Numbered from the stretch's first letter, positions 7,474-14,427 are shown. The stretch: DNA of 32,538 nt from Clostridiales bacterium DTU033 (GCA_001513365.1 LFTH01000081.1:840-33377), one strand, 5' to 3'. Notes: generated by a model from the letters alone, not told the origin. Numbers and translations are program-made.

Positions 7474-8337
7474 CTAGCCTTGCTCTATATCCTGCGGCGG
7501 CCCGTTCTGACTTTTCTGCCGCATATATTCGTTGTATTCCTCCTCGGTCAGGTACTCGACCGGCTTGTAGTCCTCGGCCGGCGCGTCCCCGATGTCGCGG
7601 ATGATTATGAAAGGGGTGAGCTCGTCGTCCTGCCCGGACGGGTTGTCCCCGATAAGCTCGCAGAGGAATTCGGCGGTTTTATCCCTTAAAGACGGGGAAC
7701 GCCCGAGCAGCTCTATATCCAAATCGCTCGCGTCCGCTATCATGCAGATAATTCCGGTCTCCCGCTCGATTTTCTCGCAGACCCCGTCCGGGTCGCGCGG
7801 GGTCAGCACCGCCAAAGTGTGGTAGGTATTAAAAGCGGAGCGTTTATAAAAACCGTCAATCCCCGCGACGTCCCGGCCGGCAACCCTGTAAAAAACCCCG
7901 CGCACTCCGAAAAGCCGGCAAACCGCCCCGCAGAAACTCGCAAGCAATATCCGCGGCAGCCCTTTCATATTTATTGCGATCTGCAGCTTGTAAGGCTCGT
8001 CCATCCCGATACCGTACTGGTTGCGGGTGGCAAACTTCGACAAAAATTTCGCCCAGAACCCCAGCCTTACCTTGCCGATTTCCACCGTATTGTCCTGACA
8101 CATCGAAATCACCTTTTCGCCGAGCGAGACAATATCGCCCGGCTGGTAGATTGGCAGAACATAGCGGCGGACAAGCTCGATATAATCCTCTCCGCGCTCA
8201 ACAAAATGGGTCTTCACCGCGTACCGTTCAAAGCGCCTGCCCTCGACTTCCCGCACCCCGCGTACGTAGTAAGTTACCCCGTTTTTCTCACGCCTGTTTT
8301 CTTTTAGGTTCAGGTTCCCGATGTACCATTTTCCCAT
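7474..8337 (-). CDS. CofE-like coenzyme F420-0:gamma-glutamyl ligase family protein
   Basis: The sequence matches the clostridial branch of the F420-0:gamma-glutamyl ligase family, from YAVKTHFVERGEDYIELVRRYV and the metal/substrate region YQPGDIVSLGEKVISMCQ to VFYRVAGRDVAGIDGFY, CMIADASDLDIELLGRS and IGDNPSGQDDELTPFIII. Archaeal CofE adds glutamates to F420-0. Nothing else in the window belongs to F420 synthesis, and most Clostridia are not known to make F420, so the substrate here is unknown. The acidic, proline-rich tail (after about residue 250) is not part of the conserved core. ATG start with GGGAG about 10 nt upstream; a GC hairpin (8356-8379) lies just before that. Confidence 0.8.
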   Translation of the reverse strand: MGKWYIGNLNLKENRREKNGVTYYVRGVREVEGRRFERYAVKTHFVERGEDYIELVRRYVLPIYQPGDIVSLGEKVISMCQDNTVEIGKVRLGFWAKFLSKFATRNQYGIGMDEPYKLQIAINMKGLPRILLASFCGAVCRLFGVRGVFYRVAGRDVAGIDGFYKRSAFNTYHTLAVLTPRDPDGVCEKIERETGIICMIADASDLDIELLGRSPSLRDKTAEFLCELIGDNPSGQDDELTPFIIIRDIGDAPAEDYKPVEYLTEEEYNEYMRQKSQNGPPQDIEQG

Positions 8338-8355
8338 AGCTTTAACACTCCCTGC

Positions 8356-8379
8356 GGGGCGGGCAAAACCGCCCGCTCC
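8356..8379 (-). other. GC-rich hairpin in the leader of the CofE-like gene
   Basis: GGGGCGGGC-AAAACC-GCCCGCTCC can fold on either strand as a stem of about 8-9 pairs with one G-T wobble. There is no T-run on the minus-strand side, so it is not a terminator. It sits between the terminator at 8385-8414 and the ribosome binding site. Confidence 0.5.
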
Positions 8380-8384
8380 GGATT

Positions 8385-8414
8385 AAAACTGCGGCGAAAC
8401 CCCCTTCGCCGCAG
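8385..8414 (-). terminator. Terminator after the small P-loop gene
   Basis: Minus strand CTGCGGCGAA, loop GGGGGT, TTCGCCGCAG (perfect 10-bp stem) followed by TTTTAAT. It starts 8 nt past the stop codon at 8422. The T-run is short, so some read-through into the CofE-like gene is possible; I see no clear promoter in between. Confidence 0.65.
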
Positions 8415-8421
8415 CCCCTTT

Positions 8422-8835
8422 TCAGTCAAGCGCGTATTTTGAAACGGTTTCGGGGACGCTGGATTTGTCCGCCGATACCGTCATCACGATATTGACCTCC
8501 GCTTTTTTGGAAAGGCTGTCCAGCTTTTCAATAAAGCCGGCGAGTTTTTCAAAATCATAACCGGTTATTTTGAGGGTGGAGTCAACAAATATATCGGTAA
8601 TGTCATAATTCGCGGCGCACATGCCGGAAATAAAGCCGTAAAACGCGTCAAAGCCCTGAATGTCGTACTCGTCTGCCGCAACCAGACGGGTTCGGTAAGT
8701 TATGTTGTAGGACAGCTGATTGTTCTTCTCAATAAGCACGACATGGCCCTTTGATTTTTCGGTCGCCTCATTGCACATCTCAATCAGGCGCTTGGTCTTG
8801 CCGGAACCCTTGTTTCCGAGGATTAACTGCACCAT
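8422..8835 (-). CDS. Small P-loop ATP-binding protein of unknown function
   Basis: A 137-residue protein with a textbook Walker A motif GNKGSGKT at residues 7-14 right at the N-terminus, and ITDIFVDSTLKITG in the middle, whose hydrophobic-hydrophobic-V-D could be the Walker B aspartate. The C-terminal segment AEVNIVMTVSADKSSVPE resembles the strand and loop that end small P-loop domains. No membrane segment or extra domain is present. Similar short proteins are common in Clostridia and annotated only as ATP-binding or, loosely, PilT-like; I do not know a role. It has an ATG start with GGGGGAG upstream and lies between pgi and the CofE-like gene. Confidence 0.75.
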   Translation of the reverse strand: MVQLILGNKGSGKTKRLIEMCNEATEKSKGHVVLIEKNNQLSYNITYRTRLVAADEYDIQGFDAFYGFISGMCAANYDITDIFVDSTLKITGYDFEKLAGFIEKLDSLSKKAEVNIVMTVSADKSSVPETVSKYALD

Positions 8836-8855
8836 TTTAATCTCCCCCTGAATTT

Positions 8856-8885
8856 AGTATATCCGCAAACCGCGGTGATAGACAA
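8856..8885 (-). promoter_or_regulatory. Candidate promoter for the P-loop gene
   Basis: Minus strand TTGTCT, 18 nt, TATACT, about 20 nt before the start codon. Both hexamers are imperfect. Confidence 0.35.
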
Positions 8886-8907
8886 AAAAGTCTTTGGTGA
8901 AAAACCG

Positions 8908-10248
8908 TTACCTCTTAAGCCTTTTTTCAAGCCCGGCCCTCTGGCTTTCAAATCCGGGCTTGCCGAGCAGCGCGAACATATTGCGCTTATAGCTTTCAAC
9001 TCCCGGCTGGTCAAAAGGATTGACGCCGAGCATGTACCCCGAAATCGCGCACGCCTTTTCAAAGAAATATATCAGGTAACCAAGATTCCGCTCGTCCGCG
9101 GCAGGCATATTCAGCACGACATTCGGCACCCCGCCGTCGGTATGCGCCAGCACCGTGCCCTCGAAAGCCTTGCGGTTGACGTGGCTTAAGGTGTTGCCGG
9201 ACAGAAAATTCAGCCCGTCAATATCCTGCGGGTCGCGCCCCACCGCAATATCCTTCTGAGTATCGTCAACCAGCACCACCGTCTCAAACAGGATTTTTGT
9301 CCCGTTCTGTATATACTGGCCCAGTGAGTGAAGGTCGGTCGAAAAAATCGCCGACGCCGGGAAAATCCCTTTTCCGTTCTTGCCCTCGCTTTCGCCGAAC
9401 AGCTGTTTCCACCATTCGGCCATCAATAAAAACGAGGGCTCATAGCTGACCAGAAGCTCGACCGACCGCCCCTTCCGGTACAATATGTTCCGGATTGCCG
9501 CGTACAGGTAGCAGTCGTTTTTTGCAACGTCCGGCTCCAATAGACTCTTCTGCGCGAGCGCGGCGCCGCCCATCAGCGCGTCTATGTCGCAGCCCGCTAC
9601 CGCAATCGGCAGCAGCCCCACCGCGGTCAGCACCGAATACCGCCCGCCCACGTCGTCGGGGATTACAAAAGTCTGGTACCCCTCGCGGTCGGCTAGGCTT
9701 TTCAAGGTGCCGCGCTGCCTGTCAGTGGTTACGTAAATCCGCTTTCTCGCCTCGTCCAATCCCACGGTGCGCTCAAGGTACTCGCGGAAAATCCTGAACG
9801 CTATCGCAGGCTCGGTGGTCGTGCCGGATTTTGAAATCACGTTTATTGAAACCCTGCGCCCTTCGCAAAGCTCAAGTATTTCGGAAAGCGCGGACGGGCT
9901 TAAGCTGTTGCCGGCAAAATAAATGTCCGGAGTGTCTTTTTGTTTTAAATTATACAGCGGGGATTTTATAAACTCGATAACCGCGCGCGCCCCAAGATAC
10001 GAGCCGCCGATACCGATTACAACAAAAACGTCGGTATCCCGCTTAATCTTTTCGGCCGCGGCCTTAATGCGGGAAAATTCCCCCTTATCATAATTCAAAG
10101 GCAGCGTCAACCATCCAAGATATTCGCTGCCCATCCCTGTGCGAGCATGGAGCTGTTCGTGGGCCGCATAAACCAGCGGCTGCACGGCGTCAAGTTCATG
10201 CTGCTGTATAAAGTTTTCAAGATATCGCGCGTCCAAGCCGACAGGCAT
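8908..10248 (-). CDS. pgi: Glucose-6-phosphate isomerase
   Basis: Interconverts glucose 6-phosphate and fructose 6-phosphate in glycolysis. The family signatures are present: [13 protein letters not shown], the sugar-phosphate loop [30 protein letters not shown], and [19 protein letters not shown] near the C-terminus. I start at the ATG at 10248 ([13 protein letters not shown]), which has AGAGGGGGA upstream and gives 446 residues, the normal size for the short bacterial/clostridial form. The 35 additional residues in the track overlap the promoter at 10279-10307. Monocistronic or followed by read-through into the P-loop gene. Confidence 0.96.
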   Translation of the reverse strand: MPVGLDARYLENFIQQHELDAVQPLVYAAHEQLHARTGMGSEYLGWLTLPLNYDKGEFSRIKAAAEKIKRDTDVFVVIGIGGSYLGARAVIEFIKSPLYNLKQKDTPDIYFAGNSLSPSALSEILELCEGRRVSINVISKSGTTTEPAIAFRIFREYLERTVGLDEARKRIYVTTDRQRGTLKSLADREGYQTFVIPDDVGGRYSVLTAVGLLPIAVAGCDIDALMGGAALAQKSLLEPDVAKNDCYLYAAIRNILYRKGRSVELLVSYEPSFLLMAEWWKQLFGESEGKNGKGIFPASAIFSTDLHSLGQYIQNGTKILFETVVLVDDTQKDIAVGRDPQDIDGLNFLSGNTLSHVNRKAFEGTVLAHTDGGVPNVVLNMPAADERNLGYLIYFFEKACAISGYMLGVNPFDQPGVESYKRNMFALLGKPGFESQRAGLEKRLKR

Positions 10249-10278
10249 AAGTATTCCCCCTCTGGTCTTAGCACTTTT

Positions 10279-10307
10279 ATTGTACCGTATCTCACCCTCC
10301 TTTTCAA
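10279..10307 (-). promoter_or_regulatory. Promoter of pgi
   Basis: Minus strand TTGAAA, 17 nt, TACAAT; each hexamer differs from consensus at one base. About 30 nt from the chosen start, which supports that start over the longer ORF. Confidence 0.7.
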
Positions 10308-10367
10308 CCACCCGGCGGCAATTTAAAAAAATATTTTTTATACTGATTTTCAAAACGCCCGGCCGAC

Positions 10368-10397
10368 AAAAAGGGCTTTCCCCGCGCCCGTTTTTTT
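10368..10397 (-). terminator. Probable intrinsic terminator after the D,D-carboxypeptidase gene
   Basis: Minus strand AAAAAAAC-GGGC-GCGGGGAAA-GCCC-TTTTT. The A-run and T-run extend the GC stem with one bulged C. It looks usable from both directions but only minus-strand transcription arrives here. Confidence 0.55.
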
Positions 10398-10416
10398 GGT
10401 TGCCGCGTTTTCCTTC

Positions 10417-11667
10417 TTACGAAATCAAAGCCACAAAAATTCGCGCGAACGCCTGCAGTATCCCAAGCCGCGGGACGGCCGCGGCGGCGTAAACGTCGTA
10501 TTTCGCGGCGGTGCTGCCTTCAATGGTCAGCACCAGCTCGCCGATAACCTGCCCTTTATAGACCGGCGCCTCCAAATCCTTCGCGAGCACCAGCTCCTGC
10601 GCGATACTCTTATCCTGCCCCTTTTTGATGAGCAGCGGGGGCAAATCGTCCATCACCGCGCCCACGCTGTTTTTTACTCCGCGCAGCACCCTGACCGGCT
10701 TCAGCGCGCCCTCCTCAACCTTCGGGGCATACACCGCGTAATTCGCGAACCCGTAATCCAGCATTTTGCGCGCGCCCCCGAACCTCTCGTCCGAGGTTTT
10801 GCAGCCGAGGATTACCGCGGCAAGCCCCATCCCGTTCCGCTCGGCGGTAGCGGCAAGGCTGTGCCCCGCCTTGCTTGTGGTGCCGGTCTTAAGCCCGGTG
10901 GTACCGGGGTAAAACCTGACCAGCCGGTTGGTGTTGACAAGCTGGGATTCCCCCTTGCGCAGGGTGTCCATCCAGATGGTGGTGTACTCCACAATCTTTT
11001 TGTGCTTTAACAGCTCGCGCGACATCAGCGCGATGTCGTACGCGGTGGAATACGCGGTGTCATCAAGTCCGGTGCAGTCTTTGAACAGGGTGTTGTTCAT
11101 GCCGAGAGCGGCGGCGCGCTGGTTCATTTTCTGGACAAAGCTCTCCTCCGAGCCGCTGACACACTCGGCCATCATCACACAGGCGTCGTTTGCCGAAACA
11201 ACCGCGATTGCCTTTACAAGGTCGCTGACCGACATGATTTCGCCCGGCTCCAGCCAGATTTGCGAGCCGCCCATCGAGGCGGCGTAGGGCGAGCATGTCA
11301 GGTTGTCGCTCAGCGCAATCCGCCCGTCCTCAACCGCTTCCATTATCAAAAGCAGGGTCATAATCTTTGTAACCGACGCAATCGGCAGCTTTTCATGCGG
11401 GTTCTTTTCAAAAAGCACCTGCCCGCTTGAAAGCTCCATCAGCAACGCCGATTTCCCCCCCACATCAAGGGTTTTTGTGTCTGCGGGCAGATCCGTACCG
11501 CCCTGCGCCCACCCCGGTATCTCGCCGCTAAGCAGGGTCTCTGCCGTTTCTCCGGATTCAATATCCGTTATGATTTTCCCCTTTGCGGTAGCCGCGGCCG
11601 CGGGCGCCGCAAGAATAAAAACGGCGGCGCCTGCCGCAGCCGCCAGAATTCTCCCCCACAGCTTCAT
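10417..11667 (-). CDS. Serine-type D-alanyl-D-alanine carboxypeptidase (penicillin-binding protein)
   Basis: Exported enzyme that trims the terminal D-alanine of peptidoglycan stem peptides. Residues 1-27 form a signal peptide ending in a run of alanines. The three active-site motifs of peptidase family S11 are intact: SVTK at 98-101 (nucleophile), SAN at 158-160 and KTG at 260-262. The C-terminal third is the beta-rich domain, and the last residues (PRLGILQAFARIFVALIS) can form an amphipathic membrane-anchoring helix as in PBP5/DacF proteins. The start is the ATG at 11667, 8 nt from GGGAGG; the GTG in the track overlaps that site. It could be vegetative (dacA-like) or sporulation-specific (dacF-like); I cannot decide. 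Confidence 0.92.
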   Translation of the reverse strand: MKLWGRILAAAAGAAVFILAAPAAAATAKGKIITDIESGETAETLLSGEIPGWAQGGTDLPADTKTLDVGGKSALLMELSSGQVLFEKNPHEKLPIASVTKIMTLLLIMEAVEDGRIALSDNLTCSPYAASMGGSQIWLEPGEIMSVSDLVKAIAVVSANDACVMMAECVSGSEESFVQKMNQRAAALGMNNTLFKDCTGLDDTAYSTAYDIALMSRELLKHKKIVEYTTIWMDTLRKGESQLVNTNRLVRFYPGTTGLKTGTTSKAGHSLAATAERNGMGLAAVILGCKTSDERFGGARKMLDYGFANYAVYAPKVEEGALKPVRVLRGVKNSVGAVMDDLPPLLIKKGQDKSIAQELVLAKDLEAPVYKGQVIGELVLTIEGSTAAKYDVYAAAAVPRLGILQAFARIFVALIS

Positions 11668-11829
11668 CCCCAGCACCTCCCTAATCTAGTACGAATATAT
11701 GCGCAGGGAGGCCAAATTAGTATGCCGATGCCGCAATTTTGTCTGTTAAGATACATATATGCGCCGATGTTGATTAAAAAGGCTAAATTTTATTTCAAAA
11801 ATGACGATTATTTTTACATTTAGTATCAT

Positions 11830-11858
11830 ATGACTTTTATACAAATGTATGATATAAT
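11830..11858 (+). promoter_or_regulatory. Promoter of the PilZ gene (extended -10)
   Basis: ATGACT, 17 nt, TATAAT, with TG one base before the -10 (TGATATAAT), an extended -10 element that compensates for the weak -35. Transcription would start near 11865, leaving a leader of about 115 nt. Confidence 0.7.
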
Positions 11859-11903
11859 AGCTTTGACTGTTTAATTAATTGAAGTGTTTTGTTTTCCTTC
11901 TTT

Positions 11904-11950
11904 TTGCAAGGCAAGCTTACCGGAAAGGCTATATTTTTTTGCCTTCGCAA
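11904..11950 (+). other. Structured 5' leader of the PilZ gene, possible attenuator
   Basis: TTGCAAGGCAA (11904-11914) pairs with TTGCCTTCGCAA (11939-11950), an 11-bp stem with one bulged C. Inside it AGCTT-ACCGGAA-AGGCT forms a 5-bp hairpin followed by ATATTTTTTT, which resembles a weak intrinsic terminator. The structure ends about 12 nt before the ribosome binding site. It does not match the GEMM c-di-GMP riboswitch consensus I know. Confidence 0.5.
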
Positions 11951-11979
11951 TTCCAAAAATGCAGAAAGGATGGAACTAA

Positions 11980-12627
11980 ATGGATTTTTCAAACAAGTTC
12001 CATAAAACAGATATCTGCGACTATGAGGGCAATCTTCTGGCGAGCGGGTATTTGTGGAATGATAACGGCGATTATATAGAGATAAGAGGCAAGAACCTCC
12101 CTTTGCTGCAGGAAGGGGAAAAGCTGAGAATAATTGCCCACCACCGCAACGCCAGAGCCGAAATCTTCAATACGTTCGTATACGTCAGCAGGGAAAACTA
12201 TCTGAGCCTTTATGTGGTCAGCAAAACCATTGACTCAAACCAGCGGAAGTTTTACAGGATTAAAACCAATATCCGCACATCGCTTGAATATGAAATCAAA
12301 AACCGCGAGGAAATAAGGCTTGAGCGGCCGATTGACGTCTGTATTCTGGATTTGAGCCTCGGCGGTATCAGAATGGGCTCAAAAGCGGCTCTGGAGATGA
12401 ACGGCTGGTATAAAATCAACGTCTTGCTCGGCAAGGACGCCACGGAATTCACTGTGAAGATAATCAGAAGGATGGATTCCGAAGTCTGGGGGAATGAATA
12501 CGGCTGCGTCATCAAGGAGATTACGCGGGAAAGCGAGCAGAAAATCTGCCGGTACATTTTCGACAGGGAACGGCAGCGGAAAGCGAAAATAAACAGCATA
12601 TTGAAAAAGTCAATATTCATCCAGTAG
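11980..12627 (+). CDS. PilZ-domain protein, predicted c-di-GMP receptor
   Basis: The only plus-strand gene. The C-terminal half (about 88-205) is a PilZ domain with both nucleotide-binding motifs intact: RxxxR as RKFYR at 89-93 and (D/N)xSxxG as DLSLGG at 124-129. Cyclic di-GMP binding is therefore expected from family knowledge. Residues 10-85 look like an N-terminal beta-rich domain as in YcgR-type proteins, but I cannot align it with confidence. No membrane helix or catalytic domain is present, so it should act through a partner. No diguanylate cyclase, flagellar, pilus or cellulose gene is in the window, so the output is unknown. AAAGGATGG precedes the ATG. It converges on the DUF975 gene. 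Confidence 0.87.
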   Translation: MDFSNKFHKTDICDYEGNLLASGYLWNDNGDYIEIRGKNLPLLQEGEKLRIIAHHRNARAEIFNTFVYVSRENYLSLYVVSKTIDSNQRKFYRIKTNIRTSLEYEIKNREEIRLERPIDVCILDLSLGGIRMGSKAALEMNGWYKINVLLGKDATEFTVKIIRRMDSEVWGNEYGCVIKEITRESEQKICRYIFDRERQRKAKINSILKKSIFIQ

Positions 12628-12645
12628 CGGCCGGCGGCAAAAAGC

Positions 12646-12690
12646 AAGGGCTGGGAATCAGGGAAACGCAACCCCCGACTCCCAGCCCTT
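12646..12690. terminator. Shared bidirectional terminator between convergent PilZ and DUF975 genes
   Basis: AAGGGCTGGGA and TCCCAGCCCTT form a perfect 11-bp stem around a 23-nt loop that has its own GGG/CCC pairing. There is no long T-run on either side, but position between two converging stops makes termination the likely role. Confidence 0.65.
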
Positions 12691-12701
12691 AAGTTTGGCG
12701 T

Positions 12702-13445
12702 TTAATATCCATATTGAGCCGGTATCATTCCGAAATCCTCAGGGCGCACTGCGCCCCGCTGAAATGCGTTGAATTTCAGGGTATCATATATCCCGGCATG
12801 GGCGGTGGAATAATAGGGGTTTACATAGGCTATCCCCAAAACCCCGCAGGTTACGGCCGCAGCCAGCGACCAGCCCCAAAAGCTCAAATCAAACACAAAC
12901 AGTTCGGCCTTGTACCCGTATGTAATCCGCCGGCTGAGCTCCAGCGCCCTGGACGCGGGCAAATGCGGGTACTCGCAGATGATGTAATCGGCCATGCTGT
13001 ACGCGTAGCCCATCACAATCCCCGGTATTATGAACAGCAGGGACCACAAAAACACGTAAACACCCTTAAGCAGCCCCGTGGTAACAAAAGAGGAATAATA
13101 CGAGCTAAAACCCGCGAAAACATCGCTTACAGGCGGGCTTTCCCCTCGCCAGTACCGCAAAAACCAGCCCTTTGAGCCGATGGTTATCACATTCCCGACA
13201 AGAATATAGTACAAAGCCGCCAGTGCCCCGATAATGAGAACGGCAAAGGATACAAGCGGATAATTAAAGAACTTCCCCGGACCGAAATAGGCCTGCCCGT
13301 CTTCAAACTCCACCGAAAAACCAGTTACCGTCCCCGTCCGGCCGGAGCCGAGTAACAACGCGATGACGGCCGCCGCAATCGCAATCCCCATCCTGCCCGA
13401 CATACGCTGTTTCGCAGACGCCTTTAAATACTGACGGTTAAACAA
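12702..13445 (-). CDS. DUF975 family integral membrane protein
   Basis: Polytopic membrane protein of the DUF975 family, whose function is not established. Conserved family segments are visible: NRQYLKASAKQRMSG at the start, FIIPGIVMGYAYSMADYIICE, ASRALELSRRITYGYKAELFVFDLSFWGW and YVNPYYSTAHAGIYD. Hydrophobic stretches suggest about five helices. I prefer the TTG at 13445, because GGGGAGGG lies 6 nt upstream and homologues begin near this asparagine-arginine. The track's longer version starts at another TTG without a ribosome binding site. A promoter about 140 nt upstream and a hairpin at the transcript start give it a long leader. Confidence 0.83.
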   Translation of the reverse strand: MFNRQYLKASAKQRMSGRMGIAIAAAVIALLLGSGRTGTVTGFSVEFEDGQAYFGPGKFFNYPLVSFAVLIIGALAALYYILVGNVITIGSKGWFLRYWRGESPPVSDVFAGFSSYYSSFVTTGLLKGVYVFLWSLLFIIPGIVMGYAYSMADYIICEYPHLPASRALELSRRITYGYKAELFVFDLSFWGWSLAAAVTCGVLGIAYVNPYYSTAHAGIYDTLKFNAFQRGAVRPEDFGMIPAQYGY

Positions 13446-13542
13446 AACAAACCCTCCCCACGCAAATACATCCGCCGCCCTCCGGCGGGTACCGTTTTTG
13501 ACCGGCCGCAACCGGACTGTTTTCTCTTTGATTAATATTCCC

Positions 13543-13582
13543 GCTGACAGGCGAATATCCCTGAAAACGCCTGCCCGTCAGC
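13543..13582 (-). other. Hairpin at the predicted 5' end of the DUF975 transcript
   Basis: Minus strand GCTGACGGGCAGGCG pairs with CGCCTGTCAGC across a 14-nt loop; the only interruption is a GGG bulge. It begins within a few bases of the predicted transcription start, so it could act as an RNA 5' stabiliser or, as DNA, an operator. Confidence 0.45.
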
Positions 13583-13586
13583 TTAC

Positions 13587-13615
13587 ATTATACCTTATAT
13601 GCCGGCTGATTGCAC
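13587..13615 (-). promoter_or_regulatory. Candidate promoter of the DUF975 gene
   Basis: Minus strand GTGCAA, 17 nt, perfect TATAAT. The -35 is poor, so an activator or the adjoining hairpin may matter. Confidence 0.42.
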
Positions 13616-13730
13616 CATATTTTTTCAGGCTTTTCCTTTTTACGCAAAAAAACGCCCGCTCCCCGGCGGCCGCGGCTTTTTTTGCGGCAAAGGCGCAAAC
13701 GCCGTCTGTTACAACCCGCAAAACCCAAAC

Positions 13731-13767
13731 AAAAAACGGGAATCCGGCAATTAATGCCGGGTTCCCG
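13731..13767 (-). terminator. Intrinsic terminator of the coat protein pair
   Basis: Minus strand CGGGAACCCGGCA, loop TTAAT, TGCCGGATTCCCG (13 bp with one G-T), followed by TTTTTTG. It lies 40 nt past the stop of the downstream coat gene. Confidence 0.88.
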
Positions 13768-13806
13768 TCAGCGGCAATCCGCCCGAACTGACCGGGCGGA
13801 AATTTA

Positions 13807-14055
13807 TCATCCCTGCAGTTCGGTTTTGACCTGCTGTATATCCTTGTCGGCCGCCATCATCGCCGGTTTGTAAAAGCCCTTGGCCTCGGCGAATTTGAAC
13901 AGCTCGTACTGGGTGGTCTCGCAATTGTCCCTGATTTGCTGGAGAGTTGCCCTGACCTGCGGGTTGGCGCATTCCGAGATGGCGGTCGCATAGGTGGTCA
14001 GGCTGCTTTTCATCATTGAAAGCGCGTCGTTTATCATTGTCTTGTCCTGCAGCAT
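13807..14055 (-). CDS. CotF-like spore coat protein (second of a pair)
   Basis: An 82-residue, all-helical protein beginning MLQDKTMINDALSMMKSSLT. INDALSMMKSSLTTYATAIS, ANPQVRATLQQIRDNCE and FAEAKGFYKPA match the CotF-domain small coat proteins of Clostridia. These adopt a ferritin-like helical fold and are deposited in the spore coat. ATG start with GAGGGGGA upstream. It follows its partner by 12 nt and the pair ends at a strong terminator. Its middle aligns with the partner (NPQVRATLQQ against DTQVRDFFEQ), so the two are probably paralogues. Expression in the mother cell late in sporulation is expected from the family; I could not identify a clean sigma-E or sigma-K promoter. Confidence 0.82.
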   Translation of the reverse strand: MLQDKTMINDALSMMKSSLTTYATAISECANPQVRATLQQIRDNCETTQYELFKFAEAKGFYKPAMMAADKDIQQVKTELQG

Positions 14056-14067
14056 TCAAAATCCCCC

Positions 14068-14253
14068 TCACTTTAAAAAGTTCATCAGCTGTTGCTTGGT
14101 TTCCTGCGCGTCCTGAGCCGACTGCTCAAAAAAATCCCGCACCTGCGTATCCATTGCCTGTTTGGCGTATGCCTGAAACTTCTGGCTCACCATCTCGTGC
14201 GAGCCTATAATCTGGCGGAGGTTTTGCAGTTCCATCTGGTTGAGCTGGGCCAT
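14068..14253 (-). CDS. Small CotF-like coat protein (first of a pair)
   Basis: A 61-residue, glutamine-rich helical protein (MAQLNQMELQNLRQIIGSHE) with AAAGGAG before the ATG. SQKFQAYAKQAMDTQVRDFF and the following QETKQQLMNFL correspond to one helical hairpin of the CotF/ferritin-like coat family. It lacks the C-terminal GFYKPA segment of its neighbour. It is co-transcribed with, and probably homologous to, the 82-residue gene just downstream. Too short for firm family assignment on its own; the genomic pairing carries much of the call. Confidence 0.72.
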   Translation of the reverse strand: MAQLNQMELQNLRQIIGSHEMVSQKFQAYAKQAMDTQVRDFFEQSAQDAQETKQQLMNFLK

Positions 14254-14396
14254 TTTTATCTAAACTCCTTTCAGGATTTTACATGTATTATCTGTTTTTC
14301 CCGCCCTAATATTCAACGGTCTGAAAATTTTTGTCCTGCCCCGCTTTTGCCGCGCGGTCATAACTCCGGCGTTTGAGAAAACTCCGCGCGGCGGAT

Positions 14397-14427
14397 AAAA
14401 AAACAGGGGCCGTCCTTCCTGCCCCTG
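14397..14427 (-). terminator. Intrinsic terminator after the thioesterase gene
   Basis: Minus strand CAGGGGC, loop AGGAAGGACG, GCCCCTG, then TTTTTTT. It closes the run that begins at parA and separates it from the coat genes; the 140 nt between it and the coat ATG must hold the coat promoter. Confidence 0.87.

Larger units (their letters stand above)
11668..11979. other. Divergent intergenic region between D,D-carboxypeptidase and PilZ genes
   Basis: About 310 nt, AT-rich. It holds the carboxypeptidase ribosome binding site, a 10-bp direct repeat ATATATGCGC (11695 and 11755, 60 nt apart), the plus-strand PilZ promoter (11830-11858) and a structured PilZ leader (11904-11950). I found no convincing sigma-A promoter for the carboxypeptidase gene; GCGCATATATTC on the minus strand resembles a sigma-E -10 (CATANNNT) but has no well-placed -35. 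No small ORF is supported. Confidence 0.6.
13446..13806. other. Gene-free region with DUF975 leader and coat-operon terminator
   Basis: About 360 nt without a supported gene. From left to right it holds the DUF975 leader with a hairpin (13543-13582), its promoter (13587-13615), and a low-complexity stretch with AAAAAAACGCC...GGCTTTTTTT that could be a weak second terminator. The strong coat-gene terminator (13731-13767) and another short hairpin CCGCCCG-AACTGAC-CGGGCGG (13780-13800) complete it. The short ORFs in the track here have no ribosome binding site or family resemblance. Confidence 0.6.

Noticed and set aside
8441-8451. GAAACGGTTTC near-palindrome resembling a parS half
   Set aside because: Arms are inverted relative to parS (GAAAC-GTTTC, not GTTTC-GAAAC) and it lies within the P-loop coding sequence.
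11695-11764. Direct repeat ATATATGCGC, two copies exactly 60 nt apart upstream of the carboxypeptidase gene
   Set aside because: Short, low complexity and not symmetrical like an operator; could be chance in an AT-rich spacer.
11866-11979. Possible c-di-GMP riboswitch in the PilZ leader
   Set aside because: The conserved GEMM core sequence and its three-helix junction are not present; only a hairpin is supported.
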